Positions 1-9,334 of a stretch of DNA of 64,000 nt are shown here, piece after piece. The stretch is taken from assembly GCA_035651635.1 (NCBI GenBank), contig DASRFK010000313.1, positions 1-64,000 on the forward strand. Direction: 5' to 3'. Source of the stretch: JANXQE01 sp035651635 (GTDB taxonomy: Bacteria; Verrucomicrobiota; Verrucomicrobiia; Limisphaerales; UBA8199). Both the position numbers and the translations under genes were made by a program. How positions within the stretch are numbered: position 1 is the first letter of the stretch; each line of letters opens with the position of its first letter. A model generated the notes under the pieces. The model had not been told where the DNA came from and did not search any database. It worked only from the letters and a program-made list of their open reading frames with translations.

Positions 1-2
1 CT

Positions 3-1301
3 CCGATCATCCCGGTCGACGTCGAGCAGATGCGCCGGGTTTTGATCGACCACCTGGCCGCTCAGGCCGCCACCATTGACGGACGCACCGCGATTCCATT
101 TGTCATCTCCACCCTTCCGACCAACCAGGTCCAATGGAACTACACGATGGTAGCCATGGGGTTCGTGGGCAAGAACATCGAGTGCGCGGACGAGTTGCTG
201 CGCGAGGGCGACCGCGATAAGACCGAGCGTGGGCAGAAGATGCGCCAGACCGGCTTGGCGATTATCTCCTCGCTGATTCAGGCTCTCCCGACAGTCCCGC
301 TTCAGGGGACTGGTTATGACCTCGCCACCGGGAAACCTTGGACGGGGCAACGACAGGAGTGGGTTGCGCCCTGGTTGCGCAACGCCACCGAAGACATGCG
401 GGTGCTCATGCGCGCGTATCGACGCGAGCGCTTGCTCGGCCGGCTGCATCCGGAATGGTTTACTTGGGTGAAGACATACGTGGATTGGCTGATCCTTCAG
501 CAACGGCCGGATGGATCGTTCCCACGCCGATGGAAACCCGGAAGTAACGAGGTCGAAGAGTCTTCGGGAACCACGAGCTACAATCCCGTGCCGCTGCTCG
601 TTCTGATGACCGAGGAGACGGGCGACGCCAAATACCAGCGGGCCGCCATCCGTGCGGCGGAGTACGTCTGGGCCAACTGGGGCACCCGGGGCGTCTTCAT
701 CGGGGGCGCCATCGATAATCCGAACATCACCGACAAGGAGGCCGGGATGCTGAGCCTGGAGGCTTACCTCAGTCTTTACGATTCGACCCAGGAACCCAAG
801 TGGCTGGAACGCGCCAAGGCGGCTGCGGATTTCGCCGAAAGTTGGATTTGGATCTGGAAGGTCCCTATGCCTTTGGATGTGGACGACGCGCAACTCCATT
901 GGAAAAAGAGCGTGCCGGCCCTTGGGTTTCAGGGAATAACCGCGGCGGTCGCGGGTAGCGTGGACGAATACCTCGATTGGGCCGTGCCTTCCTATGCCAA
1001 GCTGTACAAGCTCACGCTGGACCGGCATTATCTCGAGGTCGCGCGCGTTCTGCTGCACGACACCAAACAGATGGTGGCGCTGCCGGGACGCCAGTACGAC
1101 TGCAGAGGCATTGGGTGGCAGCAGGAAGGCTGGCGCATGGGGCCGGGCGGTTCCAGACGGGGCACCAGCGGCCATCGCTTCTGGCTGCCCTGGGTATCGG
1201 CAAATCACCTGTACGGAATTGTGGGATTGGAGGAGTTCGACCCTGCGCTATACAAAATGCTTTCCCTGCAACCGGCGGTGAGCGCGCCCGATGACAAGTG
1301 A
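3..1301 (+). CDS. Alpha-helical barrel protein, 5' end outside window
   Basis: The reading frame is open to the left edge of the window, so this is the C-terminal part (about 430 residues) of a longer protein; the first internal ATG at 30 is probably not the true start. The visible part is rich in amphipathic helices with Trp and Tyr (for example EAYLSLYDSTQEP and ESWIWIWKVP), the pattern of alpha/alpha-barrel carbohydrate-active proteins, but I recognise no catalytic signature and assign no family. It ends 118 bp before an arabinofuranosidase gene on the same strand, which suggests a role in polysaccharide use. Function beyond that is unknown. Confidence 0.6.
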   Translation, partial: PIIPVDVEQMRRVLIDHLAAQAATIDGRTAIPFVISTLPTNQVQWNYTMVAMGFVGKNIECADELLREGDRDKTERGQKMRQTGLAIISSLIQALPTVPLQGTGYDLATGKPWTGQRQEWVAPWLRNATEDMRVLMRAYRRERLLGRLHPEWFTWVKTYVDWLILQQRPDGSFPRRWKPGSNEVEESSGTTSYNPVPLLVLMTEETGDAKYQRAAIRAAEYVWANWGTRGVFIGGAIDNPNITDKEAGMLSLEAYLSLYDSTQEPKWLERAKAAADFAESWIWIWKVPMPLDVDDAQLHWKKSVPALGFQGITAAVAGSVDEYLDWAVPSYAKLYKLTLDRHYLEVARVLLHDTKQMVALPGRQYDCRGIGWQQEGWRMGPGGSRRGTSGHRFWLPWVSANHLYGIVGLEEFDPALYKMLSLQPAVSAPDDK

Positions 1302-1419
1302 ATCATAGTTTTCCCCAATGCATGAACACAGGAATAGGCGCCCGAAAGTCCCTTTATGAGCAATTGGCGCAAGGAAACGGAGACTCTGCGCCGCCGAAAG
1401 ACAGAAAGACAAACCCCTT

Positions 1420-2922
1420 ATGAAAACACGGAAACTCATCCTCGGTGTCGCGGTTTTATGTGGTTTGATGACTACGAACCTCAGGGCAGAGTCGACGGTC
1501 ATCAAAATCGATCTCGATCGTAAAATCTCGAAAATCGATCCTAACATCTACGGCGCATTCGTGGAACCTATCCGCACGGTGGTGTACGGCAGCATCTACG
1601 ATCCCAAGTCTTCCCTCGCCGATGAGAACGGATTCCGAAAGGATTTTGTCCAGTTGGTAAAGGAGCTCAAGATCCCGGTAGTCAGGTGGCCGGGGGGTAA
1701 CTTCGTGTCGGGTTATGACTGGGAAGATGGGATTGGTCCCAGGGAGCAGCGACCCGCCAGGCTCGACCTTGCCTGGCACCAGGTTGAAAGGAACCAGATG
1801 GGAACGGATGAATACGTCAAACTTTGCGGCCTCATTGGCGCCGAGAATTTCATCTGTATCAACGCCGGATCGGGAACGCTGGACCAGGCGAGGCACTGGG
1901 TTGAGTATTGCAACTATCCAAGTGGGACCTATTACTCGGACCTCCGCAGGAAATACGGCAACGAGAAGCCTTTCAAAGTCAAGTACTGGGCCCTGGGCAA
2001 CGAAATTGACGGGCCCTGGCAAATGGGGCAGAAAAGCGCCGAGGACTACTGCAAATTTGCCCTCGAGGCGGCCAAGCTGATGGAGTGGGTGGATCAGGAC
2101 ATTAAGCTTGTCGCGTGCGGGGCTTCCAATTACGGGCGGGGCACTAACAACGCCTGGATTGATTGGAACGATTACGTGTTAGAGCATCTGAGCGGCAAAA
2201 TTGATTATCTCTCCGTTCATCGCTACGTCAGGGAGGTGGCGGGAACCGAAACCAACTTCTCCGGCATGATGTCCGCGCCATTGGATATTGATCAAAAAAT
2301 CGATGTGGTAAAAGCGCTGATCAAGAAAGCCATTGCCAAGTCCGGCGCTGCGAGGCCTGTTTACATCTCATTTGATGAATGGTCCGCCGGGCGGGACCCG
2401 CTGACGGCTTCACTTGTGGCCGCGCAGCACCTGAACTCTTTCATCAGACACGCGGACATCGTCAAGATGGCCAATATCACGATGCTTTCGAGTCTGGTGG
2501 GATACTCGCCGGAAGGCGATTTCAAGACCGGGTTGTACCAGGCATTTTACCTCTATTCGAATAACGCCCGTGGAACCGCGCTAGACGTGTATGCCGATGG
2601 TGAGAAATACAGCAATCGAGCGTTCAACGCCATCCCTTATCTCGATGTCACGGCCGTGTTGAGCGACTCGGCCAAATTGTTGGTGGTGAATGTGGTCAGC
2701 CGGCATGAAGAAAAGGCGTTGCCGGCTGACATTTTTCTGCAAAGCGGGGCATTCACGGGCGCCGCAACGGTCAAGGAGATCAACGTGCAAGCTGGCAGGT
2801 CAGGCGCTCGCGGGGACCAGGAGGCAGTGATCGCGTCCAAGGAAATCCCGTTCACGGGAAACACGGTCCACTACAGCTTCCCCGCACGTTCGTTTACCCA
2901 AATACTGATCCCGATCAAATAG
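1420..2922 (+). CDS. Alpha-L-arabinofuranosidase, GH51 type, secreted
   Basis: A 500-aa protein with an N-terminal signal peptide (about residues 1-23, ending LRAES). The catalytic barrel follows directly. The motif ALGNEIDGPW places the acid/base Glu at about 195, and VYISFDEWSAG places the probable nucleophile at about 320, as in GH51 enzymes that remove arabinofuranosyl side chains from arabinan, arabinoxylan or arabinogalactan. A C-terminal beta-sandwich (about 390-500) completes the usual architecture. It is transcribed away from the large minus-strand sugar operon but fits the same theme of arabinose-rich plant polymers. Family identity is well supported; exact substrate is inference. 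Confidence 0.9.
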   Translation: MKTRKLILGVAVLCGLMTTNLRAESTVIKIDLDRKISKIDPNIYGAFVEPIRTVVYGSIYDPKSSLADENGFRKDFVQLVKELKIPVVRWPGGNFVSGYDWEDGIGPREQRPARLDLAWHQVERNQMGTDEYVKLCGLIGAENFICINAGSGTLDQARHWVEYCNYPSGTYYSDLRRKYGNEKPFKVKYWALGNEIDGPWQMGQKSAEDYCKFALEAAKLMEWVDQDIKLVACGASNYGRGTNNAWIDWNDYVLEHLSGKIDYLSVHRYVREVAGTETNFSGMMSAPLDIDQKIDVVKALIKKAIAKSGAARPVYISFDEWSAGRDPLTASLVAAQHLNSFIRHADIVKMANITMLSSLVGYSPEGDFKTGLYQAFYLYSNNARGTALDVYADGEKYSNRAFNAIPYLDVTAVLSDSAKLLVVNVVSRHEEKALPADIFLQSGAFTGAATVKEINVQAGRSGARGDQEAVIASKEIPFTGNTVHYSFPARSFTQILIPIK

Positions 2923-3100
2923 ATGACGCACCTCCCCAGTATCAGGAGCTCCGGTCGCGTGGTTCGCTGTCCTGCACGCTCGGTTCCTTTGTGCAGCACA
3001 TGATGTCCCAACTCGTGGACGAGCACTCCCTCCAGATGAAGCGTTTAAGCGACCTGCACAGTACCGAGGTACCGATCAACGTACTTACAGGTGCGAGCGG

Positions 3101-3345
3101 CATCATCGGACTTTGGTTGCCAGGTTGCGGATGAAAGAAATTAACAACGACAAACCGTGTCACCTTCTTCGCAAGGAATTTGGTTCGTACGTCGCCACCT
3201 CGTTCGGACTGTTGCTGCACAGCGCTTGCTCGGGCACTCTTCCTCTACCGTGACGGAGGCATTTTATGCTGGCCAGACGAATCTTCCGGAACTCAACCAC
3301 GCTCAATTTCCAGTTCAGGAGCGCCGGGAGGCAAAGGTCCTTGCA
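3101..3345 (+). pseudogene. Tyrosine recombinase (integrase) C-terminal relic, frameshifted
   Basis: In one frame the DNA encodes CHLLRKEFGSYVATSFG, the HxLRK box of tyrosine recombinases with the catalytic His and Arg. Near 3,205-3,220 the match moves to another frame, which reads AAQRLLGHSSSTVTEAFYAG and so holds the GH box and the catalytic Tyr region. Together they span only the last 70-80 residues of an integrase; no catalytic core is found upstream and no start codon applies. I read it as a decayed integrase end left by a lost mobile element. The rest of the 2,923-3,456 gap holds nothing else I can identify. Confidence 0.7.
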
Positions 3346-3456
3346 TGAAATGCGAGGGATTCTGATTACGCGTTGGGCTTACCGAATCGTCGCATAAGGA
3401 CCTCCGGAAGCGGAATCAGCGAGCGCCCTTATCAATCTGATCCGGCCAACGCGTAG

Positions 3457-4464
3457 TTACCATTGGTAGAGCCAGACGTAGGTGGTGTATTGAGTCTGCG
3501 GCGGGTCCCAGAGCCCTTTTCCATTCAGTGTTTCTCCGCAGCGGCAGGTCAAACGCAGGCCGCCATGAAAAAAGACCGGGTCGTCCTCGTGGAACCGGTA
3601 GGCGGAAAACTCGTTTCTTTCCTTGTCCAAGTGAGTCAGCCCGGCAACCGGCGTATGATACAGGCCCTTGTTGAAATAATAGGTTCCCAGAAAGTAGTCT
3701 TCCAAGCCCGAGGAAAGGTAAAGGGCATTGGTCGAACCGCCAAGGTAAGCGCGCATACAGCTCTCCAGGTAACTCAAGTCCTTCCAGCGATCCCCTGGGT
3801 TGGTCGAAGTGCGGAGTCCTTTACCCGTCATGGTGACTTGGTAAAGCGCGCCCTCACCCCTGACATCACACAGCGAAAACTCCTCCAGCGGCTGCGCGAG
3901 ATAATCCACCCGTTTGTAAACTTTCAACCGTGCCATTCGCGGTAGTGTCACTCCGCCGAGCTGTACCGGCAGATTGTCCGTTCCGCGAATGATCCACCAG
4001 AATTCCGGGTGATCCGGCGACCCGGGAGCGAGTTGCGCGGTAACCCGGATGGCCTTCCCAAATGGAATTCGATACGTGTTATAGATCCCGCTGGGATCGC
4101 CGGTCTTCCCGATGCGCGCCACGCCCCAGGGCGCGGCACCGTCCGCGAAACCGATGCCATGGCCGAGGAACAATTCCACGTCGATTGAGGCAGTCGTCTC
4201 ACCATCCACATAAATGCGGAGGCGCGTCTTGTCGTAGTCCTTGAAGTTGCCACCAAACCACATGTGCGTAAGACAGCCTTTTGCGCGCCGTTGAAACAAG
4301 TCCGTCTCATGCTGGCGACTCAAGATGGACAACTGCTTGCCCACATTGCCGAAGGTGGTCAACCGATCGACGGGCGCCGCGGGAAAGGCTGTCGAAGTGG
4401 CGAGGCAGACCCCGGCCCACAGCGCCAAAGGTTTATAAGGACAGGATTTCATAGATGGAACCAC
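3457..4464 (-). CDS. DUF2961 / GH172-family secreted protein
   Basis: A 335-aa protein with a signal peptide (MKSCPYKPLALWAGVCLATS, ending near AFPAAP). A second in-frame ATG at 4,452, four residues into the ORF, is a likely start. The body has DUF2961 hallmarks: FKDYDKTRLRIYVDGE, then SSGLEDYFLGTYYFNKG and RNEFSAYRFHEDDPVFF, the last two carrying the acidic residues used by GH172 enzymes. GH172 members cleave or rearrange fructofuranosides and D-arabinofuranosides. It is the last gene of the long minus-strand operon, 58 bp after the 923-aa gene. The family call is firm; the sugar acted on is inferred. Confidence 0.85.
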   Translation of the reverse strand: MVPSMKSCPYKPLALWAGVCLATSTAFPAAPVDRLTTFGNVGKQLSILSRQHETDLFQRRAKGCLTHMWFGGNFKDYDKTRLRIYVDGETTASIDVELFLGHGIGFADGAAPWGVARIGKTGDPSGIYNTYRIPFGKAIRVTAQLAPGSPDHPEFWWIIRGTDNLPVQLGGVTLPRMARLKVYKRVDYLAQPLEEFSLCDVRGEGALYQVTMTGKGLRTSTNPGDRWKDLSYLESCMRAYLGGSTNALYLSSGLEDYFLGTYYFNKGLYHTPVAGLTHLDKERNEFSAYRFHEDDPVFFHGGLRLTCRCGETLNGKGLWDPPQTQYTTYVWLYQW

Positions 4465-4522
4465 GGTGTTCGCCCGGCAAGAATCAAGATTCGTCCGGCA
4501 ATTTCACGCTCCAGCATAAGTA

Positions 4523-7294
4523 CTATTCACGGTCCCTGGCTTCCGATCGCAGAAGCGGCAGGCGGTTCGTCTCCTTTGAAGCCTGCTTCGTCATTTTGCC
4601 GGTTAGCCGTGCCTCTGCCCAGTCGCCGCAGTCGTTTCGAGCTTGGCCATTGTCATCCCAGTTGCACGAAAGTCGTAACATTAATACCCGGGAATGGCTC
4701 ACATCCACGTCTACTTGCCTGGGCAAGGTGTCTGAAAACATCGGACCGCTCTCAAAACGCAACAAGCCGTCCACGAAAACAGTAAAAAAGACTGACGGCG
4801 GAGGGTTAGTTCTGGTGGAAACGGAGCCATCCACACCCACCGTGGCTTTGAAACGATCGAAGTTTCCTTTGAGCTCATACACCAGAACGGTGTTGGCTGC
4901 ACACCCCAACCCATTAGTGAACGGTGTTCCACCGAGGCTCATCGGCGAGTTGTCGAAGCTCAGATTTGTTCGGTACACCGGCTGCGTCAAACCGGTTCCG
5001 CGTTGAGCGGCGAAGGGTGTCAGGTTGCTTAGCCAGGTGGTGCTCGAATCGTAAACCCCGGGACCAGGTTGCGCCGGTTGGTCGATGCTGAGCGAATGAA
5101 CCTGAACCCGCTGCATCGAATTGCCGGGCAGGTTTAAGTCAAGGCCTTGGGCCAGCTGCAGGTGGGTCTTTTGCACCAACGCGGTGCCGTTGAGCTTCAC
5201 AGTGTAGTCGCCAGGCTGGAGGAAGCGGATCTTTACCCGCGTAACGCGTGGTTCAGGCACTCCGTTAAGCACCGCGAGGTCTCGCTCGTGAGTGATATTG
5301 ACATCGCTCTTCGAAACGAGTTTTTCGACTGGGATAACCCATGGATCAGTTGATTGACTCAGTGCAAATATCAGGTTAGCCATACCTCGAGGATAGGTGT
5401 CATACATGGTCCTGAGATTCGTATCGCGCAATTCCATGGTCCAGGCGCTCTTCCACGAGTCCTTGTCGAGCACAAGCCGGCAGAGTGCCACGTACTTGGC
5501 GTAGGCCGGGCCGGAAACGTGATCCAGAAGCGGGCCGATCATGTGAACGAAGTTGAGATCCTTTTCCTGGCAGAGGTTGGGGGCGCAATCGTAATCCACG
5601 CAGTCGCGAACGCCGACACAGGTGGTTCCGGTGAGGGGGTTCCCGTTGCCGTCGTTCGCGGCGGTCGTGCACGTAGTCATGATATGGATCCAGGCCATAT
5701 CGCGTGCCATGTCGAGGAACCTCCGCTCGTGGGACCAGTCATACCTCTCCAGGAAAGCCAGAGTAAGGTAGTGTGAAAAGACGGCGTGCATGTTGTTACC
5801 CTGGAGGTAATTCAACTTATGTTCCGGAACCATGTAGTTCGCAAACCACTCGCAGATACGGTCCGCTATGCGAAGATATTTCGGGTCCTGGGTTTCCGGG
5901 AAGGCCACGTGCGCCGCCATGTAAGCGCAGTAGGCAAGCCCGGGCGTCTTAAACCAGTCATCACGGTGATCGTCGCCGACGCGATTGAGCGCGGCGCTCC
6001 AGCAGGGAGGGTAGCTCATCTGCTCAAGGTCAAGTTTAACGTTGAGATCGTGCAAAACCATGTCGAGCGCTGCTCGCCGAAGCTTGCCGTCCGCCAGAAC
6101 CATTGCCGTGCGATATAGAATATCGGCTTGCCACCATGACCCGCCGTCGAGCGGCACGAACCCGTCCCGGTACGTGGCGAAGTAACCCCAGCGCGTCAAA
6201 CCGCCCGGGCGTCGCACAAAGAAGCTTCTACCGTCCGGGCCTTCGAGCGGAGTTTTGTCCAAAAAATAGTGTGCGAAGTTGCGCTCCCAATCCCGACCGG
6301 TAGCCAGTCCTTCAAAGGCGAGCAAAGCCGGTGTTTGCCACACACAGTCATGGGCGAATGGGTAGGAAGCCTTTGGAAACTCATCCATCATCAAGCCCCA
6401 ACCAGGGACAAACGCGTCCGGGGCGGCGAGTCGGACCGGCATGATCTGCAGGCATTTTTCAGGATCGAAGTTACTCCGCGGCACCTTCGTGAGATCTACC
6501 AACGTATCCACCGCTCCGGCGAAATACTTCTCACACACATCGCTTAGACGCCCTCCCAAGTCGCGGTCGAACAACACAGCAAATGCCTTTGGTTCTTTCT
6601 CGCCCAACCGCAACTGCCAGGCGGCGCGGAATCGGTCCGCTCCATCCGTGCTTCGGTTTGCTTTAAAGAACGTGGCGGTCTTTTGTTCCGTGCGGCCATT
6701 TGGCTGAACATTGCCCTTCACTTCGGGGATAAAGAGATACCCGACATCGAGGTCTCCGGTCGTGCTGTGACCGAAGACCAGGGGATTGCTGGCGTCGATG
6801 AAAACCTCAGAGGCATCAGCATCGGTCGCCACCCATCCCCGCGTCACCCAGGCGCCGTGCTCTCGTGCGGCGCTTGAGCTGGCACAAAACACGCAAATCG
6901 TTTCATTTGTGCAATCCAGACCAACGTGGACGACCGGGAGCGGATCGCCAGAGCGCACCCGGAATACAGCACTGCCGTGATCGAGTCGGAATCGTACCGC
7001 CTTCTCCGTCGGACTGTCTGCCAACACTTCATAGCTCGAAGCCGCGCCACCTCCGACCCAGAAGCCATCCTCGCGCGATTCCGGCTGGGCGACCACCAGG
7101 CCTTTAACTTCAACACCGGCCAATGCCCAGAGGCCGCCCTTCTTTTCAAATCGCCAGCTTTGGGTGCCGGTATGGAGAAGCACGCGGGTGGCTGAAGTTT
7201 TCAACCCAATGTTCCCAGGCAGGGCTGCATGGACCTGACACAGAGTCGTCAGTACCAGTGTTAAGACCGGGAACTGCAGAGCGGCGCGAATCAT
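4523..7294 (-). CDS. Large secreted protein with C-terminal NPCBM-like domain
   Basis: A 923-aa protein beginning with a signal peptide (MIRAALQFPVLTLVLTTLCQVHA). Residues about 30-270 look like a beta-rich N-terminal domain; about 290-650 are helix- and Trp-rich (SWWQADILYRTAM, YLQGNNMHAVFSHYL) like an alpha/alpha-barrel catalytic domain; the last 150 residues (STTWLSNLTPF, then SLGGTPFTNGLG, then a VGVDG segment) match the NPCBM/NEW2 carbohydrate-binding fold. No catalytic residues can be named from sequence alone. Its ATG overlaps the stop of the sugar-binding protein gene by four bases, so the two are translationally coupled. Probably a polysaccharide-active enzyme; family not recognised. 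Confidence 0.75.
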   Translation of the reverse strand: MIRAALQFPVLTLVLTTLCQVHAALPGNIGLKTSATRVLLHTGTQSWRFEKKGGLWALAGVEVKGLVVAQPESREDGFWVGGGAASSYEVLADSPTEKAVRFRLDHGSAVFRVRSGDPLPVVHVGLDCTNETICVFCASSSAAREHGAWVTRGWVATDADASEVFIDASNPLVFGHSTTGDLDVGYLFIPEVKGNVQPNGRTEQKTATFFKANRSTDGADRFRAAWQLRLGEKEPKAFAVLFDRDLGGRLSDVCEKYFAGAVDTLVDLTKVPRSNFDPEKCLQIMPVRLAAPDAFVPGWGLMMDEFPKASYPFAHDCVWQTPALLAFEGLATGRDWERNFAHYFLDKTPLEGPDGRSFFVRRPGGLTRWGYFATYRDGFVPLDGGSWWQADILYRTAMVLADGKLRRAALDMVLHDLNVKLDLEQMSYPPCWSAALNRVGDDHRDDWFKTPGLAYCAYMAAHVAFPETQDPKYLRIADRICEWFANYMVPEHKLNYLQGNNMHAVFSHYLTLAFLERYDWSHERRFLDMARDMAWIHIMTTCTTAANDGNGNPLTGTTCVGVRDCVDYDCAPNLCQEKDLNFVHMIGPLLDHVSGPAYAKYVALCRLVLDKDSWKSAWTMELRDTNLRTMYDTYPRGMANLIFALSQSTDPWVIPVEKLVSKSDVNITHERDLAVLNGVPEPRVTRVKIRFLQPGDYTVKLNGTALVQKTHLQLAQGLDLNLPGNSMQRVQVHSLSIDQPAQPGPGVYDSSTTWLSNLTPFAAQRGTGLTQPVYRTNLSFDNSPMSLGGTPFTNGLGCAANTVLVYELKGNFDRFKATVGVDGSVSTRTNPPPSVFFTVFVDGLLRFESGPMFSDTLPRQVDVDVSHSRVLMLRLSCNWDDNGQARNDCGDWAEARLTGKMTKQASKETNRLPLLRSEARDRE

Positions 7295-8328
7295 CCTGCT
7301 TTCAAAAAAACGTCCACGTTCTCGCGGGTGACGGTGTAACTCCCCGTATTGATGACTTCCGGGGCAGGGAATACACCAGCCTTGCGATCGTTGGCGGTGA
7401 ACTTGAGGGGGCTATGGTTCAAGTCAAAGAGCACCCGCAAACCCAGGTAGGTGAACAACTCGCGTTTCTGGCCGATAGCGGCCGTGACGACCCCTTCTTT
7501 GATCAGGTTAAGATGGACAGGCTCAGCATCCACGCAAGTCACGATGATTTGGCTAACCTTGCCGGCCTCTTTCACCGCCAGGCCGATGCCCGGGCCGCTT
7601 TCGGAATCAAAGCCCGCCATGCCGACCAGGTCCGGTGTAGACTGTATCAGCGCGCTCGCCACGCGCGCCGCAACCGCCGAGTCCCCGCGATCATGCTGAG
7701 GTTCCATGGCGGTCAAGCCCTCCTTCTCAATCACCGATCTGAAGCCGGCGAACGCCTGTTGGTCAATGTACTGTTCCGTTAGCCCAAGCAACGCAATTCT
7801 TCCCTTTTTGCCCGCCAGAGCCCTGGCCATGGCTTCACCCTGGCGGACGCCCAAGTCGAACCAATTCGTGCCGACAAACGTTAGGCGCTTGCTGGTCGGC
7901 GCATCGACATCCACGGTCACCACCGGCACCTGGGCTTCGAAAGCTGTCGCGATTGGCGCGATGACGACCGATGGGTCCCAGGCGCTGATCAACATGCCCG
8001 CTGGACGCCGCGCGACGGTGGTTTCAATCATGCTGACGAACATCGGCATGTCGAGGGTGCTGGGACCGGTGATCGTTATCTTTACCCCAAGCTCCTTGCC
8101 AGCCAACTCGAGCGCGGGATGGTCGTGAGCCTTATAGAGCGGCAGGTTCGCATGAGGCGAAATCCATACGTATTCCTCGTTAGAATAGTCGGCCTTGGGT
8201 TTCGAGGCATCCGGGGCAGAGGTTGCGTTTTCTCCCTGGCGGCATGAGGCCAAGCAGCCGCCGGTACCGGCCAGCGCCATGTTTTTCAACCAGGATCGGC
8301 GGGAATGATTCCCAAGGGGAGTTTTCAT
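7291..8328 (-). CDS. Sugar ABC transporter substrate-binding protein, RbsB type
   Basis: A 345-aa periplasmic binding protein of the ribose/galactose class (Peripla_BP_4). The N-terminus has a twin-arginine-like motif (SRRSWLKNMALAG) followed by a Cys (GGCLASC) that may be a lipobox. The alternating beta/alpha pattern (GMLISAWDPSVV, VPVVTVDVDAPTSKR, GRIALLGLTEQY) is typical of type I binding proteins for free pentoses or hexoses. It follows permease and ATPase genes with a 13-bp gap, giving a complete importer. Ligand unknown; a neutral pentose is the best guess from the neighbours. Confidence 0.88.
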   Translation of the reverse strand: MKTPLGNHSRRSWLKNMALAGTGGCLASCRQGENATSAPDASKPKADYSNEEYVWISPHANLPLYKAHDHPALELAGKELGVKITITGPSTLDMPMFVSMIETTVARRPAGMLISAWDPSVVIAPIATAFEAQVPVVTVDVDAPTSKRLTFVGTNWFDLGVRQGEAMARALAGKKGRIALLGLTEQYIDQQAFAGFRSVIEKEGLTAMEPQHDRGDSAVAARVASALIQSTPDLVGMAGFDSESGPGIGLAVKEAGKVSQIIVTCVDAEPVHLNLIKEGVVTAAIGQKRELFTYLGLRVLFDLNHSPLKFTANDRKAGVFPAPEVINTGSYTVTRENVDVFLKAG

Positions 8329-8341
8329 AGGATTTCAGATT

Positions 8342-9334
8342 TTATCGATTGCGCGACAAGAAACGGTCCATGGCGACTGCGATGATGAGCACACAACCGA
8401 TGACGATGCTTTGCCATTCCGGCGAGAGCCGCGCAAAGATCATGATGTTGTTAATCAGAGCGATAAAGAGCACTCCGGCCAAGGCTCCCCACACGGTCCC
8501 GCGACCGCCGCTCAGACTGGCGCCGCCGAGAATGACCGCCGTAATAATGCGAAGTTCCGCGCCGTCGCCTGAGGTGGAAGTTGCGGTGGCAACGCGGGCG
8601 GCAAACGCCATTCCGGCCAAGCCTGCAAGAAGTCCCATGAGCGCAAATGCAATGATCTGCATCCGCTCGACGTCGATCCCTGAAAGGTGCGCGGCTTTGG
8701 GATTGGCGCCGATGTAATAATACTTTCGGAAGAAGCGGGTTTTGGACATGAGATACTGGCCCGCAACGGCAATCACCAACAAGAGCCAGATGGGAGACTG
8801 CAGCCCAAGCCATTCGGCCTGTCCAAGACGGGCAAAACTCGCCGGCAGGTTGGCGATGCCGGGTCCGCCGACCAGGACGGCAACACCGCGAAAAACCTGC
8901 ATGGTTCCCAAGGTGGCGATCAGGGCGTTGACCTTTACCTTGGCAACCATCCAACCGTTGAGCGTGCCGCCAAGAGCAGCGATGGCAAGCCCTGCGCCTA
9001 CTGCAATTGGGGTCGGTATTCGCGAGCTGGTCAGCATCCAACCCGTGAGCACCCCCACCATGGAGAACATCGAACCGATCGAAAGATCGAACACTCCACT
9101 CACCATCAGGACCACCATGCCGCACGCCATCACCCCATCGAGGGCCATGTTCCGCAGCAGCGCGGTCAGGTTAGCCCAGGTTGGGAATGAGTGTGGATAA
9201 GCCAGCGTCGCCCCGATGAGGGCGCCTATCGTAAGTAGTAAAACCACCGTCTCCCGGGTCAGCCTGAAGAGGGATTTCGCCGCCGCTGGTATAGCGGGTC
9301 TGGGCAAGTCGATCGCTGGTTCACGCGCAGGCAT
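8342..9334 (-). CDS. Sugar ABC transporter permease, RbsC/AraH type
   Basis: A 330-aa integral membrane protein with about eight to ten hydrophobic segments, of the BPD_transp_2 family. Family-typical stretches include FDLSIGSMFSMVGVLTG early and GGASLSGGRGTVWGALAGV late, the latter in the region that contacts the ATPase. The start overlaps the end of the ATPase gene by 14 bp, so the pair is expected to be co-translated. It forms the inner-membrane channel for the binding protein encoded next. RbsC-type permeases usually act as homodimers with one two-domain ATPase. Confidence 0.9.
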   Translation of the reverse strand: MPAREPAIDLPRPAIPAAAKSLFRLTRETVVLLLTIGALIGATLAYPHSFPTWANLTALLRNMALDGVMACGMVVLMVSGVFDLSIGSMFSMVGVLTGWMLTSSRIPTPIAVGAGLAIAALGGTLNGWMVAKVKVNALIATLGTMQVFRGVAVLVGGPGIANLPASFARLGQAEWLGLQSPIWLLLVIAVAGQYLMSKTRFFRKYYYIGANPKAAHLSGIDVERMQIIAFALMGLLAGLAGMAFAARVATATSTSGDGAELRIITAVILGGASLSGGRGTVWGALAGVLFIALINNIMIFARLSPEWQSIVIGCVLIIAVAMDRFLSRNR

